64,000 nucleotides of DNA from Chlamydia gallinacea 08-1274/3. Its GTDB lineage: Bacteria > Chlamydiota > Chlamydiia > Chlamydiales > Chlamydiaceae. The notes beneath the pieces were generated by a model. It did no database searches, was not told the DNA's origin, and saw nothing but the letters and a program-made list of their open reading frames with translations. The translations under genes were made by a program, and so were the position numbers. Within the stretch, counting starts at the first letter, position 1. Each line of letters begins with the position of its first letter. Where the stretch lies: assembly GCF_000471025.2 (NCBI RefSeq), contig NZ_CP015840.1, positions 372,001 to 436,000 of the forward strand, in the 5' to 3' direction. Below are positions 1-9,257 of the stretch, piece by piece.

Positions 1-1
1 A

Positions 2-580
2 ACACCCTTCTTTATTAATCCAGGAGACGGTGCTTTTTATGGTCCTAAAATTGATATTCATGTAAAAGATGCAATTCAGCGCACATGGCAATGTGGAACA
101 ATTCAATTAGATATGTTCCTTCCTGAACGCTTTGCTTTAGAATATACGAATGCTCAAGGAGAAAAAAGCACTCCGATCATGCTACATCGGGCCTTATTTG
201 GCTCTATTGAAAGATTCTTAGGTATTCTTATCGAGCATTTCAAAGGAAAATTCCCTCTGTGGTTAAGTCCTGAACATATAAGAATTATTACTGTAGCAGA
301 TCGCCATCAACCACGTGCTCATGAGCTTTTCTCTGTTTGGCAGCAGTTAGGTTTTGTTGTTACTGTGGATGACTCTAATGAATCGGTAAGTAAAAAAATC
401 CGTAACGCTCAAAATATGCAAGTGAATTATATGGTAACTATAGGCGATAGAGAAGTTGAGGAAAAAACTCTAGCTGTACGTACTCGAGATAATCGTGTAT
501 TAAATGATATGACAGTGGAAAGATTTATAAATACATTACTTGATGAAAAGAATTCATTAAGTTTAACTCCTCTACTATAG
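2..580 (+). CDS. thrS: Threonyl-tRNA synthetase, C-terminal part (5' truncated by window)
   Basis: Threonyl-tRNA synthetase charges tRNA-Thr in the cytoplasm. Only about the last 192 residues are present; the frame is open from base 2, so the gene begins outside the window. The visible part carries the end of the class II catalytic core (the [14 protein letters not shown] and WQCGTIQLD stretches of the motif 2-3 region, then a motif 3 segment around [19 protein letters not shown]) followed by the anticodon-binding domain ([15 protein letters not shown] and onward). The stop is 33 bases before parA, so it may be co-transcribed with the genes to the right. Orthologue of C. trachomatis CT581. 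The family assignment is secure. Confidence 0.96.
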   Translation, partial: TPFFINPGDGAFYGPKIDIHVKDAIQRTWQCGTIQLDMFLPERFALEYTNAQGEKSTPIMLHRALFGSIERFLGILIEHFKGKFPLWLSPEHIRIITVADRHQPRAHELFSVWQQLGFVVTVDDSNESVSKKIRNAQNMQVNYMVTIGDREVEEKTLAVRTRDNRVLNDMTVERFINTLLDEKNSLSLTPLL

Positions 581-613
581 GAACTGATTAATTTTTAAGG
601 ATGGGCATCTCTA

Positions 614-1378
614 ATGAAAACTATTGCTGTCAATAGCTTTAAAGGTGGCACAGCAAAGACTTCAACAGCCTTACATTTAGGAGCTGCTTTAGCTCAATAT
701 CATCATGCTAAAGTGCTCCTAATTGATTTCGATGCTCAAGCAAACCTAACTTCAGGATTAGGTCTAGACCCTGATTGTTATGATAGTTTAGCTGTCGTGC
801 TACAAGGAGAAAAAAATATTCATGAGGTCATTCGGCCTATTGAAAATACATTAGATCTAATTCCTGCTGACACATGGTTGGAACGTATTGAAGTTTCTGG
901 TAATTTAGCTGCCGATCGCTATTCCCACGAAAGACTAAAGACTATTCTTTCTTCTTTAGAGGATGAGTATGACTTTGTCATTATCGATACACCTCCCTCG
1001 CTATGCTGGCTTACAGAATCTGCACTCATAGCAGCACAATATGCATTAATTTGTGCTACTCCCGAGTTTTATAGTGTTAAGGGATTGGAAAGACTCGCCT
1101 CATTTATTCAAGGTATAGCTTCCCGTCACCCTTTGAGTGTTCTGGGTGTCGCCCTATCTTTTTGGAATTACCGGGGGAAAAATAACGCAGCTTTTGCTGA
1201 ACTGATTCATAAAACTTTCCCAGGCAGACTATTAAATACAAAAATTCGTAGGGATATTACCATTTCGGAAGCCGCTATTCATGGCAAACCCGTATTTACT
1301 ACTGCTCCTTCAGCTAGAGCCTCTGAAGATTACTTAAATCTTACCAAAGAGTTATTGATTTTACTGAGGGACATGTAA
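614..1378 (+). CDS. parA: ParA/MinD-family ATPase, chromosomal relative of plasmid Pgp5
   Basis: A 254-residue ParA-type deviant Walker ATPase. The P-loop KGGTAKTS lies at residues 10-17 with the signature first lysine (K10), followed by a VLLIDFDAQANLT switch and FVIIDTPPS. Such proteins dimerise on ATP and DNA and position plasmids, chromosomes or protein complexes. In chlamydiae this gene (CT582, often called minD) is related to Pgp5 of the cryptic plasmid, and the next gene is related to Pgp6, so the pair mirrors a plasmid gene pair. I see no ParB gene beside it. Three bases separate it from the next gene, indicating an operon. Whether it segregates the chromosome or has another role cannot be told from sequence. 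Confidence 0.9.
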   Translation: MKTIAVNSFKGGTAKTSTALHLGAALAQYHHAKVLLIDFDAQANLTSGLGLDPDCYDSLAVVLQGEKNIHEVIRPIENTLDLIPADTWLERIEVSGNLAADRYSHERLKTILSSLEDEYDFVIIDTPPSLCWLTESALIAAQYALICATPEFYSVKGLERLASFIQGIASRHPLSVLGVALSFWNYRGKNNAAFAELIHKTFPGRLLNTKIRRDITISEAAIHGKPVFTTAPSARASEDYLNLTKELLILLRDM

Positions 1379-1381
1379 TCG

Positions 1382-2134
1382 ATGGGAAACTTAAAAACGT
1401 TATTAGAAAGTCGCTTTAAGAAAAACCCTCGAGAAAAAATGGATACGTTAACACGTCAACGTATGGATGGCGAGCTCTCTCCCCTCTTAAGTAGGTTTTC
1501 TACGCTCAAATTATCTCCACAAGAAGAGGAAAAATTTCGTCAGCTTCTAGAAAATTATACCTGTGACAATCAGGTATCTGAAGAAGATTTCCATAATCTG
1601 TGCTGGATTTCTGCTCAAATTAAACAAATCCATCATCAGGCTGTCCTTTTGCATGGGGAACGTATAAAAAAAGTACGTGATTTATTAAAAAATTATCGTG
1701 AAGGAGCTTTTTCTTCTTGGCTATTGCTTACTTACGGTAACAGACAGACTCCTTATAATTTCCTTGTGTATTATGAACTATTTACTACTCTTCCTGAATC
1801 TTTAAAAATCGAAGCAGAAAAAATGCCACGGCAAGCAATATACACTCTAGCGGCTCGCCAAGGTCCTCAAGAAAAAAAAGAAGCCATTATTCGCAATTAT
1901 CGCGGGGAAAGCAAAGGTGAGCTTTTAGATATCATTCGAAAAGAATTTCCCCTAGTAGCTACGGATCGCCGGCAAACTTGCTTAGCAAAACAAGCTTTTT
2001 CTCTACTATCTAAAGGCGTACAATTATTAAAAAAATGTCCAGAATTATCTTCCGAAGATTGTTTAGACCTGGACAAATTGATAAAAAAAATTCAAAAAAT
2101 TAAAAATAGCTTCTCTTCCAACACAAAGGTATAA
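1382..2134 (+). CDS. Pgp6-like chlamydial protein
   Basis: A 250-residue basic, helical protein without signal peptide or membrane segment. Its place directly after the ParA gene and its length fit the chlamydial family related to plasmid protein Pgp6-D (CT583, gp6D). The N-terminus is LKTLLESRFKKNP, and charged helices follow, with TYGNRQTPYNFLVYYELF near the middle and a lysine-rich C-terminus. The middle motif reminds me of segments in plasmid partition proteins that act with ParA, but this is only an impression. No enzymatic motif is visible. It is separated from its neighbours by three bases on each side, so it is expressed with parA and the CT584-like gene. Confidence 0.8.
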   Translation: MGNLKTLLESRFKKNPREKMDTLTRQRMDGELSPLLSRFSTLKLSPQEEEKFRQLLENYTCDNQVSEEDFHNLCWISAQIKQIHHQAVLLHGERIKKVRDLLKNYREGAFSSWLLLTYGNRQTPYNFLVYYELFTTLPESLKIEAEKMPRQAIYTLAARQGPQEKKEAIIRNYRGESKGELLDIIRKEFPLVATDRRQTCLAKQAFSLLSKGVQLLKKCPELSSEDCLDLDKLIKKIQKIKNSFSSNTKV

Positions 2135-2137
2135 TAT

Positions 2138-2695
2138 ATGGCAGCAAAATCCAAAGCTCTTGAACTTGAAGATAATGTTTTTCTCATTCTGGAAGGAAAT
2201 TTAAAAAGAATCTTTGCTACTCCCATTGGTTACACTACATTTCGTGAATTTCAAAACGTTGTCTTTAACTGCTCTAATGGAAAACAAGAAGTGGCGAATT
2301 TCTTTTTTGAAATGCTCATTAATGGAAAATTAATCCAAGATTTACCTGCAGAGCAAAAGCAAGCATCTCAAAGTTTAATTGCTGATTTTATGATGCCCAT
2401 TCGCGTTGCTAAAGACATTCATGAACGTGGAGAATTTATTAATTTCATTACTTCTGATATGCTGACCCAGCAAGAACGCTGCGTATTTTTAAATCGATTA
2501 GCACGAGTCGATGGGCAGGAATTCTTACTCATGACAGACGTACAAAATACCTGTCATTTAATTCGTCATCTATTAGCCCGTTTGATAGAAGCCCAAAAAA
2601 ATCCTATAGGAGAGAAAAATCTTCAGGAAATTCAAGACGATATTGTATCCTTGAAAAACTACTTCGAAGAATTAGAAAAATCTCTTCTACAATAA
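2138..2695 (+). CDS. CT584-family conserved chlamydial protein
   Basis: A 185-residue protein that I recognise as the orthologue of C. trachomatis CT584, from stretches such as [20 protein letters not shown] and [20 protein letters not shown]. The family is restricted to chlamydiae. CT584 has been studied as a possible type III secretion needle-tip or associated protein and is reported to form a hexamer; the tip role has been disputed. There is no signal peptide or membrane span. It sits mid-operon, three bases after the Pgp6-like gene and seven bases before trpS, with no other type III gene nearby in this window. Confidence 0.88.
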   Translation: MAAKSKALELEDNVFLILEGNLKRIFATPIGYTTFREFQNVVFNCSNGKQEVANFFFEMLINGKLIQDLPAEQKQASQSLIADFMMPIRVAKDIHERGEFINFITSDMLTQQERCVFLNRLARVDGQEFLLMTDVQNTCHLIRHLLARLIEAQKNPIGEKNLQEIQDDIVSLKNYFEELEKSLLQ

Positions 2696-2702
2696 ATACC
2701 AT

Positions 2703-3752
2703 ATGAACAAGAAACAACGTGTGCTTACGGGTGATCGACCTACAGGTAAGTTACATTTAGGGCATTGGGTTGGATCAATAAAAAACCGTTTGGCTTTGCA
2801 AAACAATCCAAATTATGATTGTTTTTTTATCATTGCTGATCTTCATGTCTTAACAACCAAAATACGTAAGGAACAAATTGTAAATGTAGACAATCACATT
2901 TATGAAGTTCTTGTGGATTGGCTCAGTGTAGGAATTGATCCGAATAAGTCGACTATTTATTTGCAGTCTGCTATTCCCGAGATCTATGAGTTGCATTTGT
3001 TGTTTTCCATGTTAATTTCGATTAACCGCGTCATGGGAATTCCTAGTCTCAAGGAAATGGCAAAACACGCTTCTATAGAAGAGGGGGGGTTATCCTTAGG
3101 TCTCGTAGGCTACCCTGTATTACAAAGTGCAGATATTCTACTTGCGAAAGCACAAATTGTTCCTGTAGGCAAAGATAATGAAGCCCACATTGAGCTAGCA
3201 AGAGACATTGCTCGTAATTTTAATCGTTTATATGGCGAGGTTTTCCCCGAACCTACCGTTTTACAAGGAGACCTCACTTCTTTAGTGGGAATTGATGGAT
3301 TAGGGAAAATGAGTAAATCCGCAAACAATGCGATTTATCTCTCTGATGAAGACCATATTATCAAAGAGAAAGTGCGTAAAATGTACACAGATCCGAATCG
3401 CATTCACGCTACGACACCAGGCCGCGTAGAAGGCAATCCCTTGTTTATCTATCATGACATTTTTAACACTAATAAAGACGAAGTCGAAGAATTTAAAACT
3501 CGTTATCGTCAAGGACGTATAAAGGATGTGGAAATCAAGGAACGCCTTGCTGAAGAGCTTATTCTCTTTTTACAGCCCATTAAAGAAAAACGTGCAGAAT
3601 TATTAGCTAAACCACAAGTTTTGCATACAATCCTACAGCAAGGAACAGAAACCATGCAAAGTATAGCAAAAGCAACCATGGAAGAAGTTCATGATACCCT
3701 AGGTCTTAGCCACAAGTGGCGCTCTCGCCTATGCAAAACTCATGCCCTATGA
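2703..3752 (+). CDS. trpS: Tryptophanyl-tRNA synthetase
   Basis: A 349-residue class I synthetase charging tRNA-Trp. The Rossmann-fold HIGH equivalent is HLGH at residues 18-21, preceded by TGDRPTGK as usual for TrpRS, and the second ATP motif KMSKS is at residues 202-206. Length fits the family. The start ATG follows the upstream stop by seven bases. The stop codon overlaps the uvrB start in an ATGA arrangement at 3749-3752, so translation of the two is probably coupled. Orthologue of CT585. Confidence 0.96.
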   Translation: MNKKQRVLTGDRPTGKLHLGHWVGSIKNRLALQNNPNYDCFFIIADLHVLTTKIRKEQIVNVDNHIYEVLVDWLSVGIDPNKSTIYLQSAIPEIYELHLLFSMLISINRVMGIPSLKEMAKHASIEEGGLSLGLVGYPVLQSADILLAKAQIVPVGKDNEAHIELARDIARNFNRLYGEVFPEPTVLQGDLTSLVGIDGLGKMSKSANNAIYLSDEDHIIKEKVRKMYTDPNRIHATTPGRVEGNPLFIYHDIFNTNKDEVEEFKTRYRQGRIKDVEIKERLAEELILFLQPIKEKRAELLAKPQVLHTILQQGTETMQSIAKATMEEVHDTLGLSHKWRSRLCKTHAL

Positions 3753-5716
3753 CATTTGAATTATGTGCAGCTTATGCTCCCTGTGGTGATCAACCAGAAG
3801 CTATTGCTAAGCTAACTCAAGGCATACGGGATCATGTTCCTGCTCAAGTCCTTTTAGGAGCTACAGGATCAGGGAAAACTTTCACGATTGCTAATGTAAT
3901 TGCTAATGTGAACCTGCCTACTTTAGTACTAGCGCACAATAAAACATTAGCAGCGCAACTCTATCAGGAGTTTCGAGAATTTTTCCCCAGAAATGCAGTA
4001 GAATACTTCATATCGTATTACGATTACTATCAACCAGAAGCTTATATTGCTCGAAGCAATACCTATATAGAAAAAAGCCTTTTAATTAATGCGGAAATTG
4101 ATAAGTTACGCTTATCAGCAACACGATCTCTTTTAGAACGTCGAGATACATTGATCGTTTCTTCCATATCCTGTATCTACGGTATTGGATCTCCAGAAAA
4201 TTACGCTGCTATGACATTAACACTTACTGTAGGGGAAGACTACCCTCGAACTATGTTAACTACGCAGCTAGTAAAAATGCATTATCAAGCTTCTCTTACT
4301 GGGCAACATTCTACGTTTCGAGAACGTGGTAGTGTTCTGGATATTTTCCCTGCTTATGATAATGATCAGGCTATTCGTTTAGAGTTTATCAATGATACGC
4401 TCACCTCAATAGAATTTAGTGATCCTCTAACAATGATTCCCAAACAATCTGTGCATTCCGTAGTTGTCTATCCAGGATCTCACTACGTAACTCCTGAAGA
4501 AATTCGTGAGCAAGCTATACGCTCTATTCGTGCAGAATTAGAAGAACGCCTAGTATTTTTTCAAGACCGTCCTATAGAACAAGATCGTCTTTTCCATAGG
4601 ACAACTCATGATATTGAAATGATTAAAGAAACAGGATTTTGTAAGGGAATTGAAAATTATTCTCGACATTTTACCCAACTGCCTCCTGGGGCCCCTCCTA
4701 CCTGCCTTCTAGATTATTTTCCTGAGGATTTTTTATTAATCATAGATGAATCTCACCAAACCCTACCGCAGATGCGCGCTATGTATCGAGGCGATGCATC
4801 CAGAAAACAATCTTTAGTAGAATATGGATTTCGATTACCTTCAGCATATGATAACCGTCCGCTAACTTACAACGAAGCACAGAAATATTTTCGTAAGGTA
4901 ATTTATGTATCTGCAACTCCAGGAGAAACGGAATTACGTGAAAGCCGAGGTCATGTTGTTGAACAAATTCTTCGCCCTACAGGCATTCCCGATCCCCTAC
5001 CAGAAATCCGTCCAGCAAGAGGCCAAGTAGATGATCTCTTAGAGGAAATTCGCCAGCGCCTATCGAAGTCCCAAGAAAAAATTTTAGTCATTTCTTTAAC
5101 AAAAAAACTTGCTGAAGATATTACAGCATTTCTACTCGAGTTAAATATTTCCGCTGCCTACCTACATTCAGGGATAGAAACTGCCGAACGCACACGCATT
5201 CTCACGGACTTACGTGTAGGGAATATTGATGTACTTGTAGGAGTGAACTTACTTCGTGAAGGTTTAGACCTTCCTGAAGTATCTTTAGTTGCTATTCTTG
5301 ATGCTGATAAAGAGGGTTTTTTGCGTAGTACTTCATCCTTAATTCAATTTTGTGGAAGAGCTGCGAGAAATGTCCAAGGGAAAGTCATCTTCTATGCAGA
5401 TCATAAAACAGCATCTATAGAACAAACACTAAAAGAAACACAACGCCGTCGTCATATACAATTAGAATACAACAAAGCACATGGTATTACTCCTAAGCCT
5501 ATCATCAAGGGAATTTTTGCTAATCCTATCCCTCAAGGGAAGAAAAAGGAAACGCCAATTTCCACGGTTCCCACATCCATACCAGAGTGTGAAAAACTTA
5601 TTCAGAAATATGAAACCCTTATGCACGAAGCTGCTAGAGAATTTCGCTTCGATGATGCAGCTAAATATCGAGATAAGATGAAAGCAGTTAAAGAACGTCT
5701 TCTTTATCTTTCATAA
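3749..5716 (+). CDS. uvrB: Excinuclease ABC subunit B
   Basis: UvrB is the DNA damage-verifying helicase-like subunit of nucleotide excision repair; it is loaded by UvrA and recruits UvrC. From the ATG at 3749 it has 655 residues. The frame is open further upstream, but the ATGA overlap with the trpS stop makes 3749 the likely start, and the product then begins with the typical [17 protein letters not shown]. Walker A GATGSGKT is at residues 37-44; the beta-hairpin region [10 protein letters not shown], the DESH box and helicase motif [15 protein letters not shown] follow. The C-terminus carries a UVR domain ([17 protein letters not shown] and on) that contacts UvrC. Orthologue of CT586. Confidence 0.96.
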   Translation: MTFELCAAYAPCGDQPEAIAKLTQGIRDHVPAQVLLGATGSGKTFTIANVIANVNLPTLVLAHNKTLAAQLYQEFREFFPRNAVEYFISYYDYYQPEAYIARSNTYIEKSLLINAEIDKLRLSATRSLLERRDTLIVSSISCIYGIGSPENYAAMTLTLTVGEDYPRTMLTTQLVKMHYQASLTGQHSTFRERGSVLDIFPAYDNDQAIRLEFINDTLTSIEFSDPLTMIPKQSVHSVVVYPGSHYVTPEEIREQAIRSIRAELEERLVFFQDRPIEQDRLFHRTTHDIEMIKETGFCKGIENYSRHFTQLPPGAPPTCLLDYFPEDFLLIIDESHQTLPQMRAMYRGDASRKQSLVEYGFRLPSAYDNRPLTYNEAQKYFRKVIYVSATPGETELRESRGHVVEQILRPTGIPDPLPEIRPARGQVDDLLEEIRQRLSKSQEKILVISLTKKLAEDITAFLLELNISAAYLHSGIETAERTRILTDLRVGNIDVLVGVNLLREGLDLPEVSLVAILDADKEGFLRSTSSLIQFCGRAARNVQGKVIFYADHKTASIEQTLKETQRRRHIQLEYNKAHGITPKPIIKGIFANPIPQGKKKETPISTVPTSIPECEKLIQKYETLMHEAAREFRFDDAAKYRDKMKAVKERLLYLS

Positions 5717-5856
5717 AATTCTTAGAAATCTACTTGCTTTTTACATTCTCATATCATTAAATTCCCCTTATACTCTTGCCCTGATTAATCATGAAATGGA
5801 AGCAGAGTACCGCCGGGAAATACTATCCAAACCCCTTGACAAAAGAGATAAAGCTT

Positions 5857-7128
5857 ATGTTAGAAGTCGTTATTTCTGATATCCAAGCTCGAGAAATTTT
5901 AGATTCTCGCGGGTATCCTACTTTATATGTTAAAGTTATTACAGATTTAGGGACGTTTGGAGAAGCTTGTGTGCCTTCAGGAGCCTCTACTGGAATTAAA
6001 GAAGCTTTAGAACTTCGCGATCAACATAACATACGCTATCAAGGAAAAGGGGTTTTACAAGCAAAAAAAAATATTACCGAAATTCTTCTTCCTGCCCTCC
6101 GAGGACTAAACATCTTTGATCAAATTCTTGTAGATACAGTCATGATAGAAACCGATGGCACTCCAAATAAAGAAAAAATCGGTGCTAATGCTATTTTAGG
6201 GGTATCCCTAGCATTAGCTAAAGCAGCAGCAGCAACTTTAAATCGTCCGCTCTATCAATATATCGGAGGTTGTTTCTCTCGCATCCTTCCTTGTCCCATG
6301 ATGAATCTCATTAATGGTGGCATGCATGCAAACAATGGCCTACAATTCCAAGAGTTTATGATTCGCCCTACGGGAGCCCCTTCGTTTACGGAAGCTGTAC
6401 GCATGGGTGCTGATGTTTTCCATACTCTCAAAAAGCTTCTTGATGCCAAGCACCTTACTACAGGAGTGGGAGATGAAGGAGGCTTTGCTCCTCAACTACA
6501 AACCAATGCTGATGCCCTAGATCTTCTTATGCAAGCTATTGAAAAAAGCGGCTTTACTCCCGGTGAAGAGATTTCATTAGCATTAGATTGTGCCGCGTCC
6601 TCGTTCTACGACACACAAACGCATACGTATCAAGGGAAAAGCTATCAAGAACAAGTCGAGATCCTCACCCACCTCTGTGATCACTATCCTATTGATTCTA
6701 TAGAAGACGGTCTTGCTGAAGAAGATTATACAGGTTGGGAGCTCCTTACCTCAACACTAGGGAATCGCATTCAAATTGTAGGAGATGATCTCTTTGTGAC
6801 TAACCCTGAACTCATTGCCGAAGGGATTCATAAAGGCATAGCCAATGCCGTGTTAATCAAACCGAATCAAATCGGCACATTAACAGAAACATCTGAAGCT
6901 ATACAACTTGCTCATAGCCAAGGATATGCAACGATTCTTTCTCATCGATCTGGAGAAACAGAAGATACAACTATTGCCGATCTTGCTGTGGCATTTAACA
7001 CAGGACAAATTAAAACAGGATCTTTATCGCGTTCAGAACGTATTGCTAAGTACAACAGACTCATGGCAATAGAAGAAGAATTGCAAGATGCAGGATTCTT
7101 TGAAGATTCCAATCCATTTTCTAAATAA
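5857..7128 (+). CDS. eno: Enolase
   Basis: Enolase interconverts 2-phosphoglycerate and phosphoenolpyruvate. The frame is open from 5791, but the enolase N-terminus [19 protein letters not shown] begins just after the ATG at 5857, which gives 423 residues, the normal length. Visible family motifs are the [15 protein letters not shown] loop, [17 protein letters not shown], the Mg-binding DCAASSF and [10 protein letters not shown] segments, and the signature [13 protein letters not shown] followed by [18 protein letters not shown]. It has its own 140-base upstream gap and a long palindrome just after its stop. Orthologue of CT587. Confidence 0.96.
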   Translation: MLEVVISDIQAREILDSRGYPTLYVKVITDLGTFGEACVPSGASTGIKEALELRDQHNIRYQGKGVLQAKKNITEILLPALRGLNIFDQILVDTVMIETDGTPNKEKIGANAILGVSLALAKAAAATLNRPLYQYIGGCFSRILPCPMMNLINGGMHANNGLQFQEFMIRPTGAPSFTEAVRMGADVFHTLKKLLDAKHLTTGVGDEGGFAPQLQTNADALDLLMQAIEKSGFTPGEEISLALDCAASSFYDTQTHTYQGKSYQEQVEILTHLCDHYPIDSIEDGLAEEDYTGWELLTSTLGNRIQIVGDDLFVTNPELIAEGIHKGIANAVLIKPNQIGTLTETSEAIQLAHSQGYATILSHRSGETEDTTIADLAVAFNTGQIKTGSLSRSERIAKYNRLMAIEEELQDAGFFEDSNPFSK

Positions 7129-7144
7129 GAATGTTTTTGCCTAT

Positions 7145-7176
7145 GATTTTCATTTTCTATATAGAAAATGAAAATC
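7145..7176. terminator. 32-base perfect palindrome after eno, probable terminator
   Basis: Sixteen bases (GATTTTCATTTTCTAT) are followed immediately by their exact reverse complement, starting 17 bases after the eno stop. In RNA this folds into a long AT-rich hairpin with a tight loop. The following stretch TATTTTCTG is only weakly T-rich, so it is not a textbook intrinsic terminator. The position between eno and rsbU fits a terminator; a palindromic protein-binding site is the alternative. Confidence 0.5.
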
Positions 7177-7349
7177 TATTTTCTGCGCTCTCTTATGAAA
7201 ATATACTGAGGGAGTTCTTCAAAATTCAAATAGTAGGTGTTTGGTTAAACCAAATCCTTTATATATCAAAAAAGTAAATACACAAATAACTAGCCTACAG
7301 GACAGACAAGATTGCTTAATAATATCCTCAATCCATGTAGTTCATGTAA

Positions 7350-9257
7350 ATGATTCCTTTTACAAAAACAATAGGTTTCCGTTTATGGTTAGCCTGTGTA
7401 GCTGCAATTATTTTCCCTCTGGGGATTAATATTGTTCTACTTAACCTTAAACAATACCGTAATACAGTATCTTCAATTACCATAGCATTTAAGGAAAATG
7501 CTGCTTTTAAAATCGATGCTCTTCAGCAAATCGTACCTTTAAATGCTGATATCCTTACCTTATTTTCTGAGATTTTAGACCTGAAAGAGGGGATTCCTAC
7601 TCTCCCTAATGTTGAGCTTAGCAACAAAATGCATCAAATGTTTAGCGCAACATACAATGAAATCTCATTAATCAAAATTTTCCCAAACGGTGAGAAAATT
7701 GTCGTTGCCTCCAGTGTTCCAGAACGCCTGGGGCAAAATTACCAAGATATTCTGGATATTTCTGATAACTCCATGTTTTCAGCGACATTCAAACAGTCAA
7801 CAGAAAATCATGAAGTTTTCTCAGTTATGCAGGCAAATATTGTCGATACAAATACAAATGAAATTTCGGGTATCCTCTATACCACGCATAATATAGAGGA
7901 TTTTTTAAAAAATGTCTTAATAAGCACTCAACCCCTCTTCACTGTAAAAACAGCAATTGTATCCAAAAATGGGGTCATCTTAAAATCCTCAGATCCAGAA
8001 TTACATTTACGCACTCTACATCCAGGAATTACTCGAAAACAATTCTGTAATATCTTTATCAATAAAGATACCTGTCCTAAGGAAATTCCCTTACAGCCAA
8101 TTCACTTAACTCCCTTACCTATCGAAAAAAACTTTTTCTCATTTACAGCAAAAAAACAAGAAATCTGGGGATACTTAGCCGATATTCCCCAAATGCAACT
8201 CAGTCTCCTTTCTTACGGAATAAAAACAGATTTATTATCCGGTTTCTGGAAACGTGCTGTTATCTACTTTGCTTATTTTACCTGCGTACTATTAGGAAGC
8301 ACAGTAGCTTATCTTGTCGCCAAGCGATTATCCCTGCCTATACGAAAACTCGCTACCGTGATGATTAATACTAGAAACCAGACTCCTGAACCCTACATTG
8401 ATGATACCCTAGGATTTGAAATCAACCGGCTAGGCCATATTTTTAACGCTATGGTAACAAATCTTAACCAACAACAAGCCTTAGCTCAAAAAAATCACGA
8501 AATAAAAGAAAATGCGCAAAATGCTCTATATCTTGGAGAGCAAGCACAGCAGCGCCTTCTTCCCAATACACTTCCTCACTACCCACATACAGAACTAGCA
8601 AAAGCCTATATTCCAGCAATCACTGTTGGCGGAGATTTTTTTGATGTATTCATTGTTGGAGAAGGTGAAAATGCAAAATTATTCCTTATCGTTGCAGATG
8701 CCTCAGGAAAAGGAGTTTATGCTTGCGGTTATTCCTTATTCCTAAAAAATATGCTGCGTACTTTCCTATCTCACACACCATCTATTCAAGAAGCTATTGA
8801 AAAAACTGCGCAACTTTTCCATGAAACCACAGCTGAAACAGGGATGTTTGTCACTTGCTGTGTGTATAGTTACCATTATGCAACTAAAACCGTAGAATTT
8901 TATTCCTGTGGTCATAACCCCGCATGTCTCTTATCTCCTGATGGACACGTATCTATGCTTACTCACCCAGGTATTGCTCTAGGATTTCTTCCTCACATCC
9001 CTCCTGTCCCGACGAAAACATTTCATGTCGATCCAGGAGCATTTATCATTCTCTACTCCGATGGAATTACGGAAGCTCATAATCAAGCAGGGATGATGTT
9101 CGGTGAGGAACGTTTAAAAAATACTGTAAAAACTTTAGTAGGGAAAAGCGCTGAAGATGCTATGCACACATTAATGCTAGCAGTAAAAAACTTTGTAAGT
9201 AATTGCCATCAACATGATGACATTACTTTACTGATTCTTAAAATTACGGACTCATGA
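7350..9257 (+). CDS. rsbU: RsbU-like membrane sensor phosphatase (PP2C/SpoIIE type)
   Basis: A 635-residue membrane sensor. A transmembrane helix near residues 11-33 and another near 300-322 flank a roughly 260-residue periplasmic sensor region. A HAMP-like linker (RLSLPIRKLATVM) and a cytoplasmic PP2C/SpoIIE phosphatase domain follow. Metal-binding acidic motifs are intact: VGGDFFDVF, VADASGKG, LYSDGITEA and HDDITLLIL. In chlamydiae the orthologue (CT588) dephosphorylates RsbV anti-anti-sigma factors in a partner-switching pathway, and its periplasmic domain has been linked to sensing of TCA-type metabolites. The stop overlaps the next gene by four bases (ATGA), so the two are coupled. No clear Shine-Dalgarno is seen before the ATG. 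Confidence 0.92.
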   Translation: MIPFTKTIGFRLWLACVAAIIFPLGINIVLLNLKQYRNTVSSITIAFKENAAFKIDALQQIVPLNADILTLFSEILDLKEGIPTLPNVELSNKMHQMFSATYNEISLIKIFPNGEKIVVASSVPERLGQNYQDILDISDNSMFSATFKQSTENHEVFSVMQANIVDTNTNEISGILYTTHNIEDFLKNVLISTQPLFTVKTAIVSKNGVILKSSDPELHLRTLHPGITRKQFCNIFINKDTCPKEIPLQPIHLTPLPIEKNFFSFTAKKQEIWGYLADIPQMQLSLLSYGIKTDLLSGFWKRAVIYFAYFTCVLLGSTVAYLVAKRLSLPIRKLATVMINTRNQTPEPYIDDTLGFEINRLGHIFNAMVTNLNQQQALAQKNHEIKENAQNALYLGEQAQQRLLPNTLPHYPHTELAKAYIPAITVGGDFFDVFIVGEGENAKLFLIVADASGKGVYACGYSLFLKNMLRTFLSHTPSIQEAIEKTAQLFHETTAETGMFVTCCVYSYHYATKTVEFYSCGHNPACLLSPDGHVSMLTHPGIALGFLPHIPPVPTKTFHVDPGAFIILYSDGITEAHNQAGMMFGEERLKNTVKTLVGKSAEDAMHTLMLAVKNFVSNCHQHDDITLLILKITDS

